DNA of 64,000 nucleotides, taken from UBA6136 sp044350805 (GTDB lineage: Bacteria; Pseudomonadota; Gammaproteobacteria; Methylococcales; Methylococcaceae). Below are positions 41,258 to 49,594 of this stretch, in pieces; the stretch's first letter is position 1; each line of letters opens with the position of its first letter. The translations under genes were made by a program, and so were the position numbers. Under the pieces are notes generated by a model. That model ran no database searches and was not told the DNA's origin. It saw nothing but the letters and a program-made list of their open reading frames with translations. The DNA is taken from the NCBI GenBank assembly GCA_044350805.1, contig JBILGU010000013.1, positions 1 to 64,000 on the forward strand, in the 5' to 3' direction.

Positions 41258-42205
41258 ATGACTATGTTTGATCGTTTGATCGGTCAGTCTCCGAACTTTG
41301 AGAGCATGCTTCGCAGCGCCCGCATGGTGGCTGCCACGGATGTCACCGTGCTGATCATTGGTGAAACGGGCACGGGCAAGGAAGTTCTGGCAAATGCGCT
41401 GCAGCAACAAAGCCCTCGCGCCGAAAAGCCCTTCATCACCATCAACTGTGCAGCGCTTCCCGAGGCTTTGGCTGAGTCGGAACTCTTCGGCCACAAAAAA
41501 GGCTCGTTTACCGGTGCGGTCTCCAATCAGCAGGGTCGTCTGCAGGCAGCAAACAGTGGCACGGTTTTTCTCGACGAGGTGGACTCTTTGCCCATTGCGC
41601 TTCAGGCAAAGCTGCTTCGGTTCCTCGAGACTGGGGAAATTCAGCCGGTGGGGGAGACTTCCACTCAGGTAGTGGATGTCAGGATTATCGCTGCCACGAA
41701 TGCGGATCTTCATGATCGCATCACCCGAGGTGAATTCCGCAGAGACCTTTACTATCGCCTGAATGTGGTGCCGCTCGAAATCCCGGCCTTACGGGATCGA
41801 ATGGGGGATATTCAGGTGCTGATTCTCCATTTCATGCAGCAGTTCACTAAAACCCACGGGCTTCCCAATGCGACAATCAGCAAAGCGGCACTGCAGAGAC
41901 TGACCCATTATCCTTGGCCAGGAAATGTCAGGGAGCTACGCAATGTCTGTGAGCGATTGTGCATTTTGCTCGCGGGAAAGACCATTGAGGAGCATAATCT
42001 GCCTCCTGAAATCGTTTCGGGTAAACCGTCCGAATCACGGGAAATTCTTCTGCCTGAAGCGGGTATCAATCTGGAAGAGGTTGAAATTGACCTCATTCGC
42101 CAGGCGCTTGAACGGACTCGTGGTAATCGGAGCCAAGCGGCAAGACTGCTCGGTATCTCGAGAGACACCCTTCTTTACCGCATGCAAAAGCACGGCATCA
42201 ACTGA
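41258..42205 (+). CDS. Sigma-54-dependent transcriptional activator lacking a receiver domain
   Basis: A bacterial enhancer-binding protein of 315 residues made of an AAA+ domain and a C-terminal Fis-type helix-turn-helix only, as in PspF. It has Walker A IGETGTGKEV, the sigma-54-contacting loop GSFTGA (a variant of GAFTGA), Walker B TVFLDEVDSL, an arginine finger region REFRRDLYYRLNV, and the DNA-binding end GNRSQAARLLGISRDTL. Without a sensor domain its activity is probably set by a partner protein. The tight link to the TauE/SafE-like gene suggests a shared transcript. No sigma-54 promoter was recognised nearby. Confidence 0.88.
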   Translation: MTMFDRLIGQSPNFESMLRSARMVAATDVTVLIIGETGTGKEVLANALQQQSPRAEKPFITINCAALPEALAESELFGHKKGSFTGAVSNQQGRLQAANSGTVFLDEVDSLPIALQAKLLRFLETGEIQPVGETSTQVVDVRIIAATNADLHDRITRGEFRRDLYYRLNVVPLEIPALRDRMGDIQVLILHFMQQFTKTHGLPNATISKAALQRLTHYPWPGNVRELRNVCERLCILLAGKTIEEHNLPPEIVSGKPSESREILLPEAGINLEEVEIDLIRQALERTRGNRSQAARLLGISRDTLLYRMQKHGIN

Positions 42206-42282
42206 CGAGCCGGCGACGATCGCAGCTTGATGGGCTCTTGTGTCTCATTCGGGCGGATCAAGAATAATGAGGAGAATGAATC

Positions 42283-43029
42283 ATGTGCTGGAGTGGAGAG
42301 GCATCGGCCGTCCTTGCGACGGTCGGTTTTGGAACAGCTGCCTATGTGGCCTGGAAGGGTGAATCGAAGGAGCTTTGGATTCCTCTGACCTATTTTGCCT
42401 GCATGGAGCTTTTGCAGGCAGCAACCTATGTCTATATCAATCTCTGTGACTCACCGCCTAATCAGATATTGACGTATTTCGGATACATCCACATTGCGTT
42501 CCAGCCTTTCTTCGCCAACATGGTGGCGATGTATTTTATTCCTGAAGCGGTAAAGAAAAAGATCGCGACCACCGTTTATACGATTTGCGCGATGGGTGCC
42601 CTGGCCATGCTGGTCAAGATGTATCCCTTTGACTGGGCAGGCCACTGTATTGTGGGTATTGAAGGCTTCTGTGGGACTCAGGCCTGCTCGGTCTCCGGGG
42701 ATTGGCACATCGCCTGGAAACTGCCACTGAATGGGCTGATGTCAGACTATCCTGGAAATCCCTTTGCCTTTCGCTACGGTCTGCATGCCTTTGTCTATAT
42801 TGTGGTCGCTTTCTGGATGCCGATTCTCTATGGGTCCTGGCGTTTTGTTGGATTCCATTACCTGATCGGTCCATTGATCTCGGATATCCTGACGACAGAT
42901 CCTAATGAGTACGCGGCCGTCTGGTGCCTTTTCTCGATTGCTCTTTGCGTTTCCGTCATCAAGACGCCGGTTCGAAAATACCTCCATGTCACGCGCTGGA
43001 TTGGTTACCCCAAGCCCGCTATGGCCTAA
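42283..43029 (+). CDS. DUF5765-like multi-pass membrane protein
   Basis: A 248-residue protein beginning MCWSGEAS, a conserved start of this uncharacterised family, with about seven hydrophobic helices, aromatic-rich segments (FGYIHIAFQPFFANM) and several cysteines (IVGIEGFCGTQACSV). A GAGGAGAATGA site precedes the ATG. Family naming is from memory of the N-terminal pattern. The function is unknown. It runs into the chagasin-like gene 5 bp later. Confidence 0.6.
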   Translation: MCWSGEASAVLATVGFGTAAYVAWKGESKELWIPLTYFACMELLQAATYVYINLCDSPPNQILTYFGYIHIAFQPFFANMVAMYFIPEAVKKKIATTVYTICAMGALAMLVKMYPFDWAGHCIVGIEGFCGTQACSVSGDWHIAWKLPLNGLMSDYPGNPFAFRYGLHAFVYIVVAFWMPILYGSWRFVGFHYLIGPLISDILTTDPNEYAAVWCLFSIALCVSVIKTPVRKYLHVTRWIGYPKPAMA

Positions 43030-43034
43030 GGCGG

Positions 43035-43463
43035 ATGCTTTCAGTGAAGAGTCTGACACTCCTTGTTATTGCCGTAATGCTGCAGTCCTGTGCCGTAACC
43101 GCCGGTAACGTCAGGGGAGAGGTGGTTGAGCTGGTCGCTGCGGATCATGACCGTGAGGTTGATGTCAAAATCGGCCAAACGGTGACAGTCCGTCTGGATG
43201 CCAATCGGACGACGGGTTACACCTGGCTTCTTCCCTCAGGGGAGGTCGCTCACGGCGTGATTCAACCCCTCCATCCGGAGTCGCGCTACGACCAGAAAAT
43301 CGATGGCATCTACTCGATGGGGGTGGGAGCAATTGAAATCTGGGAGTTTAAGGCCGTCCGCGTTGGGGAGGGTACTTTGCGACTCGAATATCGTCGACCC
43401 TTCGAAAAGGGGATTTATCCTTTGCGGATCGTGGACTTTCCCTTGCGGGTGACTGCCCCTTAA
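43035..43463 (+). CDS. Chagasin-type cysteine protease inhibitor lipoprotein
   Basis: A 142-residue lipoprotein: signal peptide ending VMLQSC (lipobox), then an inhibitor I42 domain with LDANRTTGYTWLL (the NPTTGY-like loop), YSMGVGAIEIWEF (GxGG-like loop, here partly altered) and YRRPFEKGIYPL (the RPW/F loop). These three loops make contact with papain-type proteases. The start at 43035 places the signal peptide correctly. It is 5 bp after the membrane protein and ends at a terminator. The target protease is unknown. Confidence 0.8.
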   Translation: MLSVKSLTLLVIAVMLQSCAVTAGNVRGEVVELVAADHDREVDVKIGQTVTVRLDANRTTGYTWLLPSGEVAHGVIQPLHPESRYDQKIDGIYSMGVGAIEIWEFKAVRVGEGTLRLEYRRPFEKGIYPLRIVDFPLRVTAP

Positions 43464-43470
43464 ACTGAGG

Positions 43471-43509
43471 AACTTGCTGGCACCCTCGACTGGATGCCAG
43501 CAAGTTTTT
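43471..43509 (+). terminator. Terminator between the inhibitor gene and argG
   Basis: Perfect 12-bp arms AACTTGCTGGCA (43471-43482) and TGCCAGCAAGTT (43495-43506), followed by a T-run on the plus strand. It lies 8 bp past the inhibitor stop and 4 bp before the argG stop, so it may serve both converging genes. Confidence 0.8.
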
Positions 43510-43512
43510 GTG

Positions 43513-44742
43513 TCAGACGGTGAACTTCAGACCTTTCTTGGCTGCAATGCGCATTCTGAGGGCGTTGAGCTTGATAAAGCCCTCGGCATCCTTCTGGTTG
43601 TAGGCGCCCTTGTCATCTTCAAAGGTGGCGATGTTCATATCAAAGAGGCTGTTGTGCTCGGACTTTCTGCCGACCACAATGACATTTCCCTTGTAGAGTT
43701 TGACCCTGACCTCGCCATTGACCGTCGCCTGCGAGGAATCAATCATCTCCTGAAGCAGCAGTCGTTCGGGGCTCCACCAATAGCCGTTATAGATCAGGCT
43801 GGCGTAGCGGGGCATCAGTTCATCCTTCAGATGGGCGACTTCACGATCCAGTGTCAATGATTCAATGGCGCGATGTGCACGGAGCATGATTGTGCCGCCC
43901 GGGGTTTCGTAGCAACCTCTTGATTTCATCCCGACATAGCGGTTTTCGACGATGTCGAGTCGGCCAATGCCGTTGGCTCCGCCCAGTTCATTGAGCTTAG
44001 CCAGGACCTTCGCGGGGCTCATGCGAAGCCCATCGATGGCGACGATGTCGCCATGCTCATAAGTCAAGTCAATAAAAGTTGCCTGATCCGGGGCTATTTC
44101 CGGTGAAACGGACCATCGCCACATGTCTTCTTCAGGTCCCGACCAAGGATCTTCAAGAACACCGCCTTCATAGGAGATGTGGAGTAAATTGGCATCCATG
44201 GAGTAGGGTGAAGCCTTGCCCCGTTTCATCTCGATCGGGATTTGGTGCTTTTCGGCATAAGCCAAAAGGGTTTCACGAGAGGTCAGATCCCATTCGCGCC
44301 AGGGGGCAATGACCTTGATGTCAGGCTTCAGTGCATAGGCACCGAGCTCGAATCGAACCTGATCGTTTCCCTTCCCGGTCGCGCCGTGGCAAATGGCATC
44401 GCAACCGGTTTCATTGACAATTTCGATCAGTCTCTTTGCGATCAGGGGGCGGGCGATGGAGGTGCCGAGAAGATACTCTCCCTCGTAGATCGTATTGGCG
44501 CGGAACATCGGGAAGACGAAGTCTCTTGCGAATTCTTCGGTCAGGTCATCGATATAGATTTCCTTGATCCCCATCGCCTGAGCTTTGCTTCGGGCGGGCT
44601 CTACTTCTTCGCCCTGACCAATATCTGCCGTAAACGTCACGATTTCGCAGTGGTAGGTTTCTCGAAGCCACTGGAGGATGACAGAGGTGTCGAGGCCGCC
44701 GGAATACGCTAAAGCGACTTTCTTGACGATAGGTTGGGTCAT
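43513..44742 (-). CDS. argG: Argininosuccinate synthase
   Basis: Joins citrulline and aspartate with ATP in arginine synthesis. The 409-residue protein has the N-type ATP pyrophosphatase loop AYSGGLDTSVILQW at the N-terminus, ATGKGNDQVRFELGAY and SPYSMDANLLHISYEGG. The length is standard. It diverges from a pLGIC-like gene; the 105-bp gap holds ATTATAAT (44776-44783), which offers a -10 element in both directions. Confidence 0.97.
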   Translation of the reverse strand: MTQPIVKKVALAYSGGLDTSVILQWLRETYHCEIVTFTADIGQGEEVEPARSKAQAMGIKEIYIDDLTEEFARDFVFPMFRANTIYEGEYLLGTSIARPLIAKRLIEIVNETGCDAICHGATGKGNDQVRFELGAYALKPDIKVIAPWREWDLTSRETLLAYAEKHQIPIEMKRGKASPYSMDANLLHISYEGGVLEDPWSGPEEDMWRWSVSPEIAPDQATFIDLTYEHGDIVAIDGLRMSPAKVLAKLNELGGANGIGRLDIVENRYVGMKSRGCYETPGGTIMLRAHRAIESLTLDREVAHLKDELMPRYASLIYNGYWWSPERLLLQEMIDSSQATVNGEVRVKLYKGNVIVVGRKSEHNSLFDMNIATFEDDKGAYNQKDAEGFIKLNALRMRIAAKKGLKFTV

Positions 44743-44847
44743 GGATATTTATCCTGAGAGTAGAACAAACGAGGGATTATAATTGCCACAAGCCCCTCTG
44801 TCCCGCTCTGGCTGCACCCATTTCACTGCTTCGAGGCCTTAATCATC

Positions 44848-45981
44848 ATGTCTGAATCAAAACCCAATCGGGGAATTCCTTCTCAACGGGGTCTTTTGAT
44901 TCGCTTCATCGGCATCATCGGTTTGCTCATGACGACCATGATGGTCATGCGTTATCACATCGCCAACCATCCGCCGAGCGAATTTAATGAACACCTCAGC
45001 CCGCTTCCTGCCCCCAATGATCCCGACCAGACGGTTGAAACAGGGCTGTATGTCCATAACATCTATGCATTTGAAGCCGATAAGAAGATCTTTGATGCCG
45101 ATGGATGGATCTGGCTCAAATACTCCAAAGCACTCAATGATTACATACTGTCGCAGGGCATTCTGCCGGCCAATCTGATCCATTTCGTCAATCAGGTGGA
45201 TGATTACGATTTTTCACTGGATCCTTCCATTGATCAGCCCATCTTGATGCCGGATGGTCGCTACTATCAGAAGTTCCGATTCTCTGGCCATTTTTACGTT
45301 GATGAACTGGATTTTCGTAAGTTTCCTTTTCAAACCATCTCACTACCGGTAATTGTAGAAATTCGCGGCCAGCGACTCCATCGCGATGCTTCCCCAGTGC
45401 AATTGGTCGTCGACAAGAACGATTCAGGGATCGGTGCTTATATTGATGTCAGTGGTTATGAAACCAAGGGTTTTTCGATTGAAGGCGCGACTGAACATTT
45501 CATGAGCCGCATGGGCAATCCTCTGGCCGATGAAAAGGGCTCTAAATCCGAACTGCGACTGACCGTCCATTATCAGAAGGCCCTGAATTCAACGTTCCTG
45601 AAATTTATCATGCCCCTGATTACCGTGATGCTGCTAACGCTTTTTTCTCCCTCCATCGCGCCGATGGGTTGGGAGGTTCGGGTCGGGATCCCCTCGACCA
45701 GTCTTTTGACGCTCATATTTCTTCAGCAAACCTATCAGTCCAGTATTCCGGACTTTCATTACCTGACATTCCTCGACAGTATTTACAACCTCTGTTACAT
45801 GGTCGACTTAATTCTTTTCGCGCTATTTCTTTGGGCGGCCAAGATCTATCATGCGGCGGCTGAAGAGGACCATAAGATCGTGGCGGCCTACATCGAGAAA
45901 ATTGATCATCGATTTCAAGTGGTCCTGACCCTCGGTCTGATCTTCGGCGTAGTGGGAGATTGGTGGTTCCATTTTCTCTGA
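44848..45981 (+). CDS. Pentameric ligand-gated ion channel homologue
   Basis: A 377-residue membrane protein with the layout of prokaryotic Cys-loop-type channels, plus an N-terminal hydrophobic segment (about 19-38) acting as signal or anchor. The extracellular beta domain holds TGLYVHNIYAFEADKKIFDA and DGWIWLKYS, then FRKFPFQTISLPVIVEI, comparable to the strands and FPFD loop of GLIC-like channels. Four helices follow: FLKFIMPLITVMLLTLF (M1), GIPSTSLLTLIFLQQTY (M2), the MVDLILFALFLWAA region (M3) and VVLTLGLIFGVVGDWWF (M4). No Cys-loop disulfide is visible. The ligand is unknown. Its stop overlaps the thiE ATG. Confidence 0.75.
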   Translation: MSESKPNRGIPSQRGLLIRFIGIIGLLMTTMMVMRYHIANHPPSEFNEHLSPLPAPNDPDQTVETGLYVHNIYAFEADKKIFDADGWIWLKYSKALNDYILSQGILPANLIHFVNQVDDYDFSLDPSIDQPILMPDGRYYQKFRFSGHFYVDELDFRKFPFQTISLPVIVEIRGQRLHRDASPVQLVVDKNDSGIGAYIDVSGYETKGFSIEGATEHFMSRMGNPLADEKGSKSELRLTVHYQKALNSTFLKFIMPLITVMLLTLFSPSIAPMGWEVRVGIPSTSLLTLIFLQQTYQSSIPDFHYLTFLDSIYNLCYMVDLILFALFLWAAKIYHAAAEEDHKIVAAYIEKIDHRFQVVLTLGLIFGVVGDWWFHFL

Positions 45982-46631
45982 TGGCACAGGAAATCATCCA
46001 CAAGCAGTCGTCTTATCCTTTTCCTTCGCAGGGCCTGTATGTGATCACGAGAGATCCTCAAGAGGATCGGACCCCCCTCCTGAAGGAGGTGAAAGCGGCA
46101 ATTCGTGGGGGTGCCGTTGTGGTTCAGTACCGGGCTAAAGACGGGCGAGGCTCAGAGGATGAGGCGCGTCAACTACTGGCCGTTTGTCGGGCATCCTGCG
46201 TTCCTCTGATCATCAATGATGATGTGGCACTGGCCTTGGCGATTGGAGCGGACGGAGTTCATCTGGGGCGAGAAGACGAGAAATTAGCCCCAGTACGTGA
46301 CGCTCTTGGACCCAAAGGGATCATTGGGGTTTCATGTTACGACGATTTGCCGCGAGCCATGGCGGCTCAGAGGGACGGAGCCACCTATGTGGCTTTCGGT
46401 CGATTCTTTCCATCGATGACCAAACCGAATGCACCTTGTGCGAGCCTTGAGACGCTTCGGCAAGCCCGGCTGCAATTACACATACCCATTGTTGCCATTG
46501 GCGGCATCACACGAGAGAACGCAGAGACATTGATTTCGGCTGGAGCCGGTGTCCTCGCAGTGATTGAGGGAGTATTTGGGGAACAAAGCCCTGAAGCGGC
46601 AGCACGCTGCTTCAGGGCTTTGTGGGGATAG
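45981..46631 (+). CDS. thiE: Thiamine-phosphate synthase
   Basis: Couples the thiazole and pyrimidine phosphates to thiamine phosphate. The 216-residue protein has VVQYRAKDGRGSEDE, LIINDDVALALAIGADGVHL, GVSCYDDLPRAMAAQ, YVAFGRFFPSMTKP and IVAIGGITRENAETLIS, the usual TIM-barrel signatures. The ATG at 45981 overlaps the upstream stop (TGATG). A strong hairpin (46585-46621) lies within the last codons. No TPP riboswitch is seen upstream, as the gene starts within the previous one. Confidence 0.92.
   Translation: MAQEIIHKQSSYPFPSQGLYVITRDPQEDRTPLLKEVKAAIRGGAVVVQYRAKDGRGSEDEARQLLAVCRASCVPLIINDDVALALAIGADGVHLGREDEKLAPVRDALGPKGIIGVSCYDDLPRAMAAQRDGATYVAFGRFFPSMTKPNAPCASLETLRQARLQLHIPIVAIGGITRENAETLISAGAGVLAVIEGVFGEQSPEAAARCFRALWG
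46585..46621. terminator. Bidirectional hairpin embedded in the 3' end of thiE
   Basis: Perfect 13-bp arms AAAGCCCTGAAGC (46585-46597) and GCTTCAGGGCTTT (46609-46621) lie inside thiE, ending 10 bp before its stop. T-rich bases follow on both strands. It probably terminates both converging genes thiE and nrdB while encoding part of ThiE. Confidence 0.6.
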
Positions 46632-46634
46632 GGA

Positions 46635-47852
46635 TCAGTCCCAGTTAAGGGCGCCGCCGGTCTGATACTCGGTAACGCGGGTTTCAAAAAAGTTCTTTTC
46701 CTTCTTGAGATCCAGGATTTCGCTCATCCAGGGGAAGGGGTTTTGAGCGCCCAGATATTGATCCGGAAGACCGATCTGGTTGCAGCGGCGGTTCGCAATG
46801 TACTTGAGGTATTCCTCGAACATATTGGCATTCAATCCCAATACGCCGCGTGCCATGGTGTCATGCGCATACTGGATTTCGATCTCGACCGCATCCTTGA
46901 TGAGCGTGATGATCTCTTCCTGGAATGCACTCCCCCAGAGGTGAGGATTCTCGATCTTGATCTGATTAATCACGTCGATGCCGAAATTCATATGCATTGA
47001 TTCGTCGCGGAGGATGTACTGGAACTGCTCTGCGGTTCCGGTCATTTTGTTGCGACGGCCCATAGACAGAATCTGGGTGAAGCCGACGTAGAAGAAGATA
47101 CCCTCAAAAATCACGTAGAAAGCGATCAGATCTCGGAGGAGACGCTGGTCAGATTCAGGTGTTCCCGTGCAGAAGGTTGGGTCCCCCAGTGACTGGGTGA
47201 AGGGCAGGGCCCATTCTGCTTTGCGTGAGACTGCGGGCAGCTCACGGTACATATTGAAGACCTCTCCTTCATCCATGCCCAGTGATTCGACCACGTATTG
47301 ATAGGCATGGGTGTGCAGCGCCTCCTCAAAGGCCTGACGTAAAAGATACTGACGGCATTCCGGGTTGGTGATGTGCCGGTAGACTGCAAGCACCAGATTG
47401 TTGGCAACTAACGAATCTGCGGTGGAAAAGAAACCGAGATTTCGCTTGATAATGATGCGCTCATCTTCGGTCAGGCCATCCGTGCTCTTCCAAAGCGCAA
47501 TGTCCGCATTCATGTTGATTTCTTGCGGCATCCAATGGTTTGCGCAAGCGTCGATATATTTCTGCCAAGCCCAACGATATTTGAAAGGAACCAGCTGGTT
47601 AAGGTCGGCACGACAGTTAATGATCTTCTTGTCGTCGACCTGAATGCGCTTTGCCCCCATTTCGATGGCTTCAAGGCCTGTGGCGCCGTGATGAAGACCC
47701 GCAATGTCCGACGGTACGGATGATGGGGTATCGACGCTAGCGAAGGCGTGAGTTCCCGACACTGCTTCGTCTTCGGATACCACCGTTTGCGGGGGAGCAA
47801 TACGGGGGTTTGAAGGCGAGAGTCCCATCAGTGGATCATCCCAGTTCAGCAT
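46635..47852 (-). CDS. nrdB: Ribonucleoside-diphosphate reductase beta subunit
   Basis: Provides the radical for reduction of ribonucleotides. The 405-residue protein has the diiron-site helix FEEALHTHAYQYVVES (ExxH), FYVIFEGIFFYVGF, and a C-terminal TEYQTGGALNWD tail that docks to the alpha subunit. It matches the class Ia form of Pseudomonas type. The alpha subunit gene nrdA is not adjacent. Two NrdR-like boxes lie upstream at 47924-47939 and 47955-47970. Confidence 0.93.
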   Translation of the reverse strand: MLNWDDPLMGLSPSNPRIAPPQTVVSEDEAVSGTHAFASVDTPSSVPSDIAGLHHGATGLEAIEMGAKRIQVDDKKIINCRADLNQLVPFKYRWAWQKYIDACANHWMPQEINMNADIALWKSTDGLTEDERIIIKRNLGFFSTADSLVANNLVLAVYRHITNPECRQYLLRQAFEEALHTHAYQYVVESLGMDEGEVFNMYRELPAVSRKAEWALPFTQSLGDPTFCTGTPESDQRLLRDLIAFYVIFEGIFFYVGFTQILSMGRRNKMTGTAEQFQYILRDESMHMNFGIDVINQIKIENPHLWGSAFQEEIITLIKDAVEIEIQYAHDTMARGVLGLNANMFEEYLKYIANRRCNQIGLPDQYLGAQNPFPWMSEILDLKKEKNFFETRVTEYQTGGALNWD

Positions 47853-47923
47853 TTTCCGTACTCCATGTAGAAAACCAAAGAAAAGAAAGGCCGCAAATCA
47901 TGCGATGGATCGATTATAGAACA

Positions 47924-47970
47924 AGATCTATATGTTGTGTCCAATTAGATTGCTATCACTAGATATAGTA
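47924..47970 (-). promoter_or_regulatory. Pair of NrdR boxes upstream of nrdB
   Basis: GATCTATATGTTGTGT (47924-47939) matches the consensus ACACWATATATWGTGT at 12 of 16 positions and TCACTAGATATAGTAT (47955-47970) at 13 of 16. They are offset by exactly 31 bp, three helical turns, as required for cooperative binding of the repressor NrdR. They lie 72-118 bp upstream of the nrdB start. Confidence 0.65.
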
Positions 47971-47994
47971 TGAAATGGTGTGTTTCCCCAAGGC

Positions 47995-48020
47995 ATAAAA
48001 AAGCCCGGCAAGCCGGGCTT
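47995..48020 (-). terminator. Terminator of gltBD
   Basis: Arms AAGCCCGGC (48001-48009) and GCCGGGCTT (48012-48020), followed on the minus strand by TTTTTTATGCC, 22 bp past the gltD stop. Confidence 0.85.
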
Positions 48021-48041
48021 TTGGGGGCCTTTCTCGAGAAT

Positions 48042-49481
48042 TTAGCGCGGTAGCTCGCTGCTACCCATCAGGAATTCATCGACCGAACGGGCGCATTGAC
48101 GGCCCTCACGGATAGCCCAAACCACCAGAGACTGTCCTCGTCGCATATCCCCAGCCGTAAAGACCTTATCGACGGAGGTCCGGTAGTTGTCAGTTGATGC
48201 GCGAACATTCTGGCGCTCATCGAGCTCAACGCCAAGCTCTTCGAGCATGCCGTTACGAATGGGATGAACAAAGCCCATCGCCAAAAACACTGCATCGGCC
48301 TTCAAGCTGAATTCGGAACCGGGGACGCGGTTCATGACCCACCGACCATTGTCTTGAGTCCATTCAACCTTAACGCAATTGATCTGGGTGACCTTGCCGT
48401 TTTGACCTTCAAAGGAGAGCGTATCGACACTCCACATTCGGTCACAGCCCTCTTCATGTGAACTTGAGGTTCTGAGCTTGTTGGGCCAGTTGGGCCAAGT
48501 CAGTGCCTTGTTTTCCTTTTCAGGCGGCTTGGGCATGATCTCAAGCTGGGTGATGCTGGCTGCGCCATGGCGACGGGAGGTACCGATGCAATCCGATCCG
48601 GTGTCCCCACCGCCGATGACGATCACGTTCTTACCTGTCGCAAGAATACTGCTTGCTTCGGGCAGGGTATCACCGGCATTACGCTTGTTTTGCTGGGGAA
48701 GGAAATCCATTGCGTAATGAACACCATCCAGTTCACGCCCTGGGACTTGTAAATCACGAGGATGTTCTGAACCGCCGGCAAGAATGACTGCGTCAAAATC
48801 CTTGGCCAGCTGGCTGGCCGAAATGTCTTTTCCAATGTGCCAATTAGGGCGGAAGATAACGCCTTCGGCCTGCATTTGGGCAATGCGTCGGTCGATCAGC
48901 TGTTTTTCCATCTTGAAATCCGGAATGCCGTATCGGAGTAATCCCCCGATGCGATCATTTTTTTCAAATACAGTGACTTCGTGGCCTGCACGTGCCAACT
49001 GTTGGGCGGCAGCGAGACCTGCAGGACCAGAGCCAACAACAGCAATGCGCTTTCCGGTCTTGTGCGGTGCAATCTGAGGCAGGATCCATCCCATTTCCCA
49101 CCCCTTGTCGACGATGGCACACTCAATGGATTTGATGGTCACTGACTCATCGGTCAGATTCAGTGTGCAGGCGGCTTCGCAGGGGGCGGGACAAATTCTG
49201 CCGGTAAATTCGGGGAAGTTGTTGGTGCTGTGTAGGACCTCAATCGCAGCTTCCCAGTTCTGCTGGTAAACCAGATCATTCCAGTCGGGAATAATGTTGT
49301 TGACCGGGCATCCATTGTGGCAATACGGGATTCCGCAATCCATGCAGCGTGATCCCTGACGGGTCAACTCCTCCACGGACAGGGGAACAACAAACTCCTT
49401 ATAGTTCTGGATACGGTCAGCCACCATCGTGTAACGACGGTCCTGACGCGAAACTTCCATGAAACCGGTGGGTTTACCCAT
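48042..49481 (-). CDS. gltD: Glutamate synthase small subunit
   Basis: An NADPH- and FAD-binding subunit that feeds electrons to GltB. The 479-residue protein has N-terminal cysteines for Fe-S clusters (CMDCGIPYCHNGCPVNNI), the FAD motif VVGSGPAGLAAAQQLARAG and the NADPH motif VIGGGDTGSDCIGT, and ends with FTAGDMRRGQSLVVWAI. It is 113 bp downstream of gltB. The pair assimilates ammonia with glutamine synthetase. Confidence 0.95.
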   Translation of the reverse strand: MGKPTGFMEVSRQDRRYTMVADRIQNYKEFVVPLSVEELTRQGSRCMDCGIPYCHNGCPVNNIIPDWNDLVYQQNWEAAIEVLHSTNNFPEFTGRICPAPCEAACTLNLTDESVTIKSIECAIVDKGWEMGWILPQIAPHKTGKRIAVVGSGPAGLAAAQQLARAGHEVTVFEKNDRIGGLLRYGIPDFKMEKQLIDRRIAQMQAEGVIFRPNWHIGKDISASQLAKDFDAVILAGGSEHPRDLQVPGRELDGVHYAMDFLPQQNKRNAGDTLPEASSILATGKNVIVIGGGDTGSDCIGTSRRHGAASITQLEIMPKPPEKENKALTWPNWPNKLRTSSSHEEGCDRMWSVDTLSFEGQNGKVTQINCVKVEWTQDNGRWVMNRVPGSEFSLKADAVFLAMGFVHPIRNGMLEELGVELDERQNVRASTDNYRTSVDKVFTAGDMRRGQSLVVWAIREGRQCARSVDEFLMGSSELPR

Positions 49482-49594
49482 GTTGATTTAACCTCTATGT
49501 GACGCCGTCTTCGGCATCGGTGGAACGCTTGTTCTCGAATCTTTGGGATTCAGTTCAAGGGCATCACTGACGATGCCCTTTGGTTTTCTATTTC

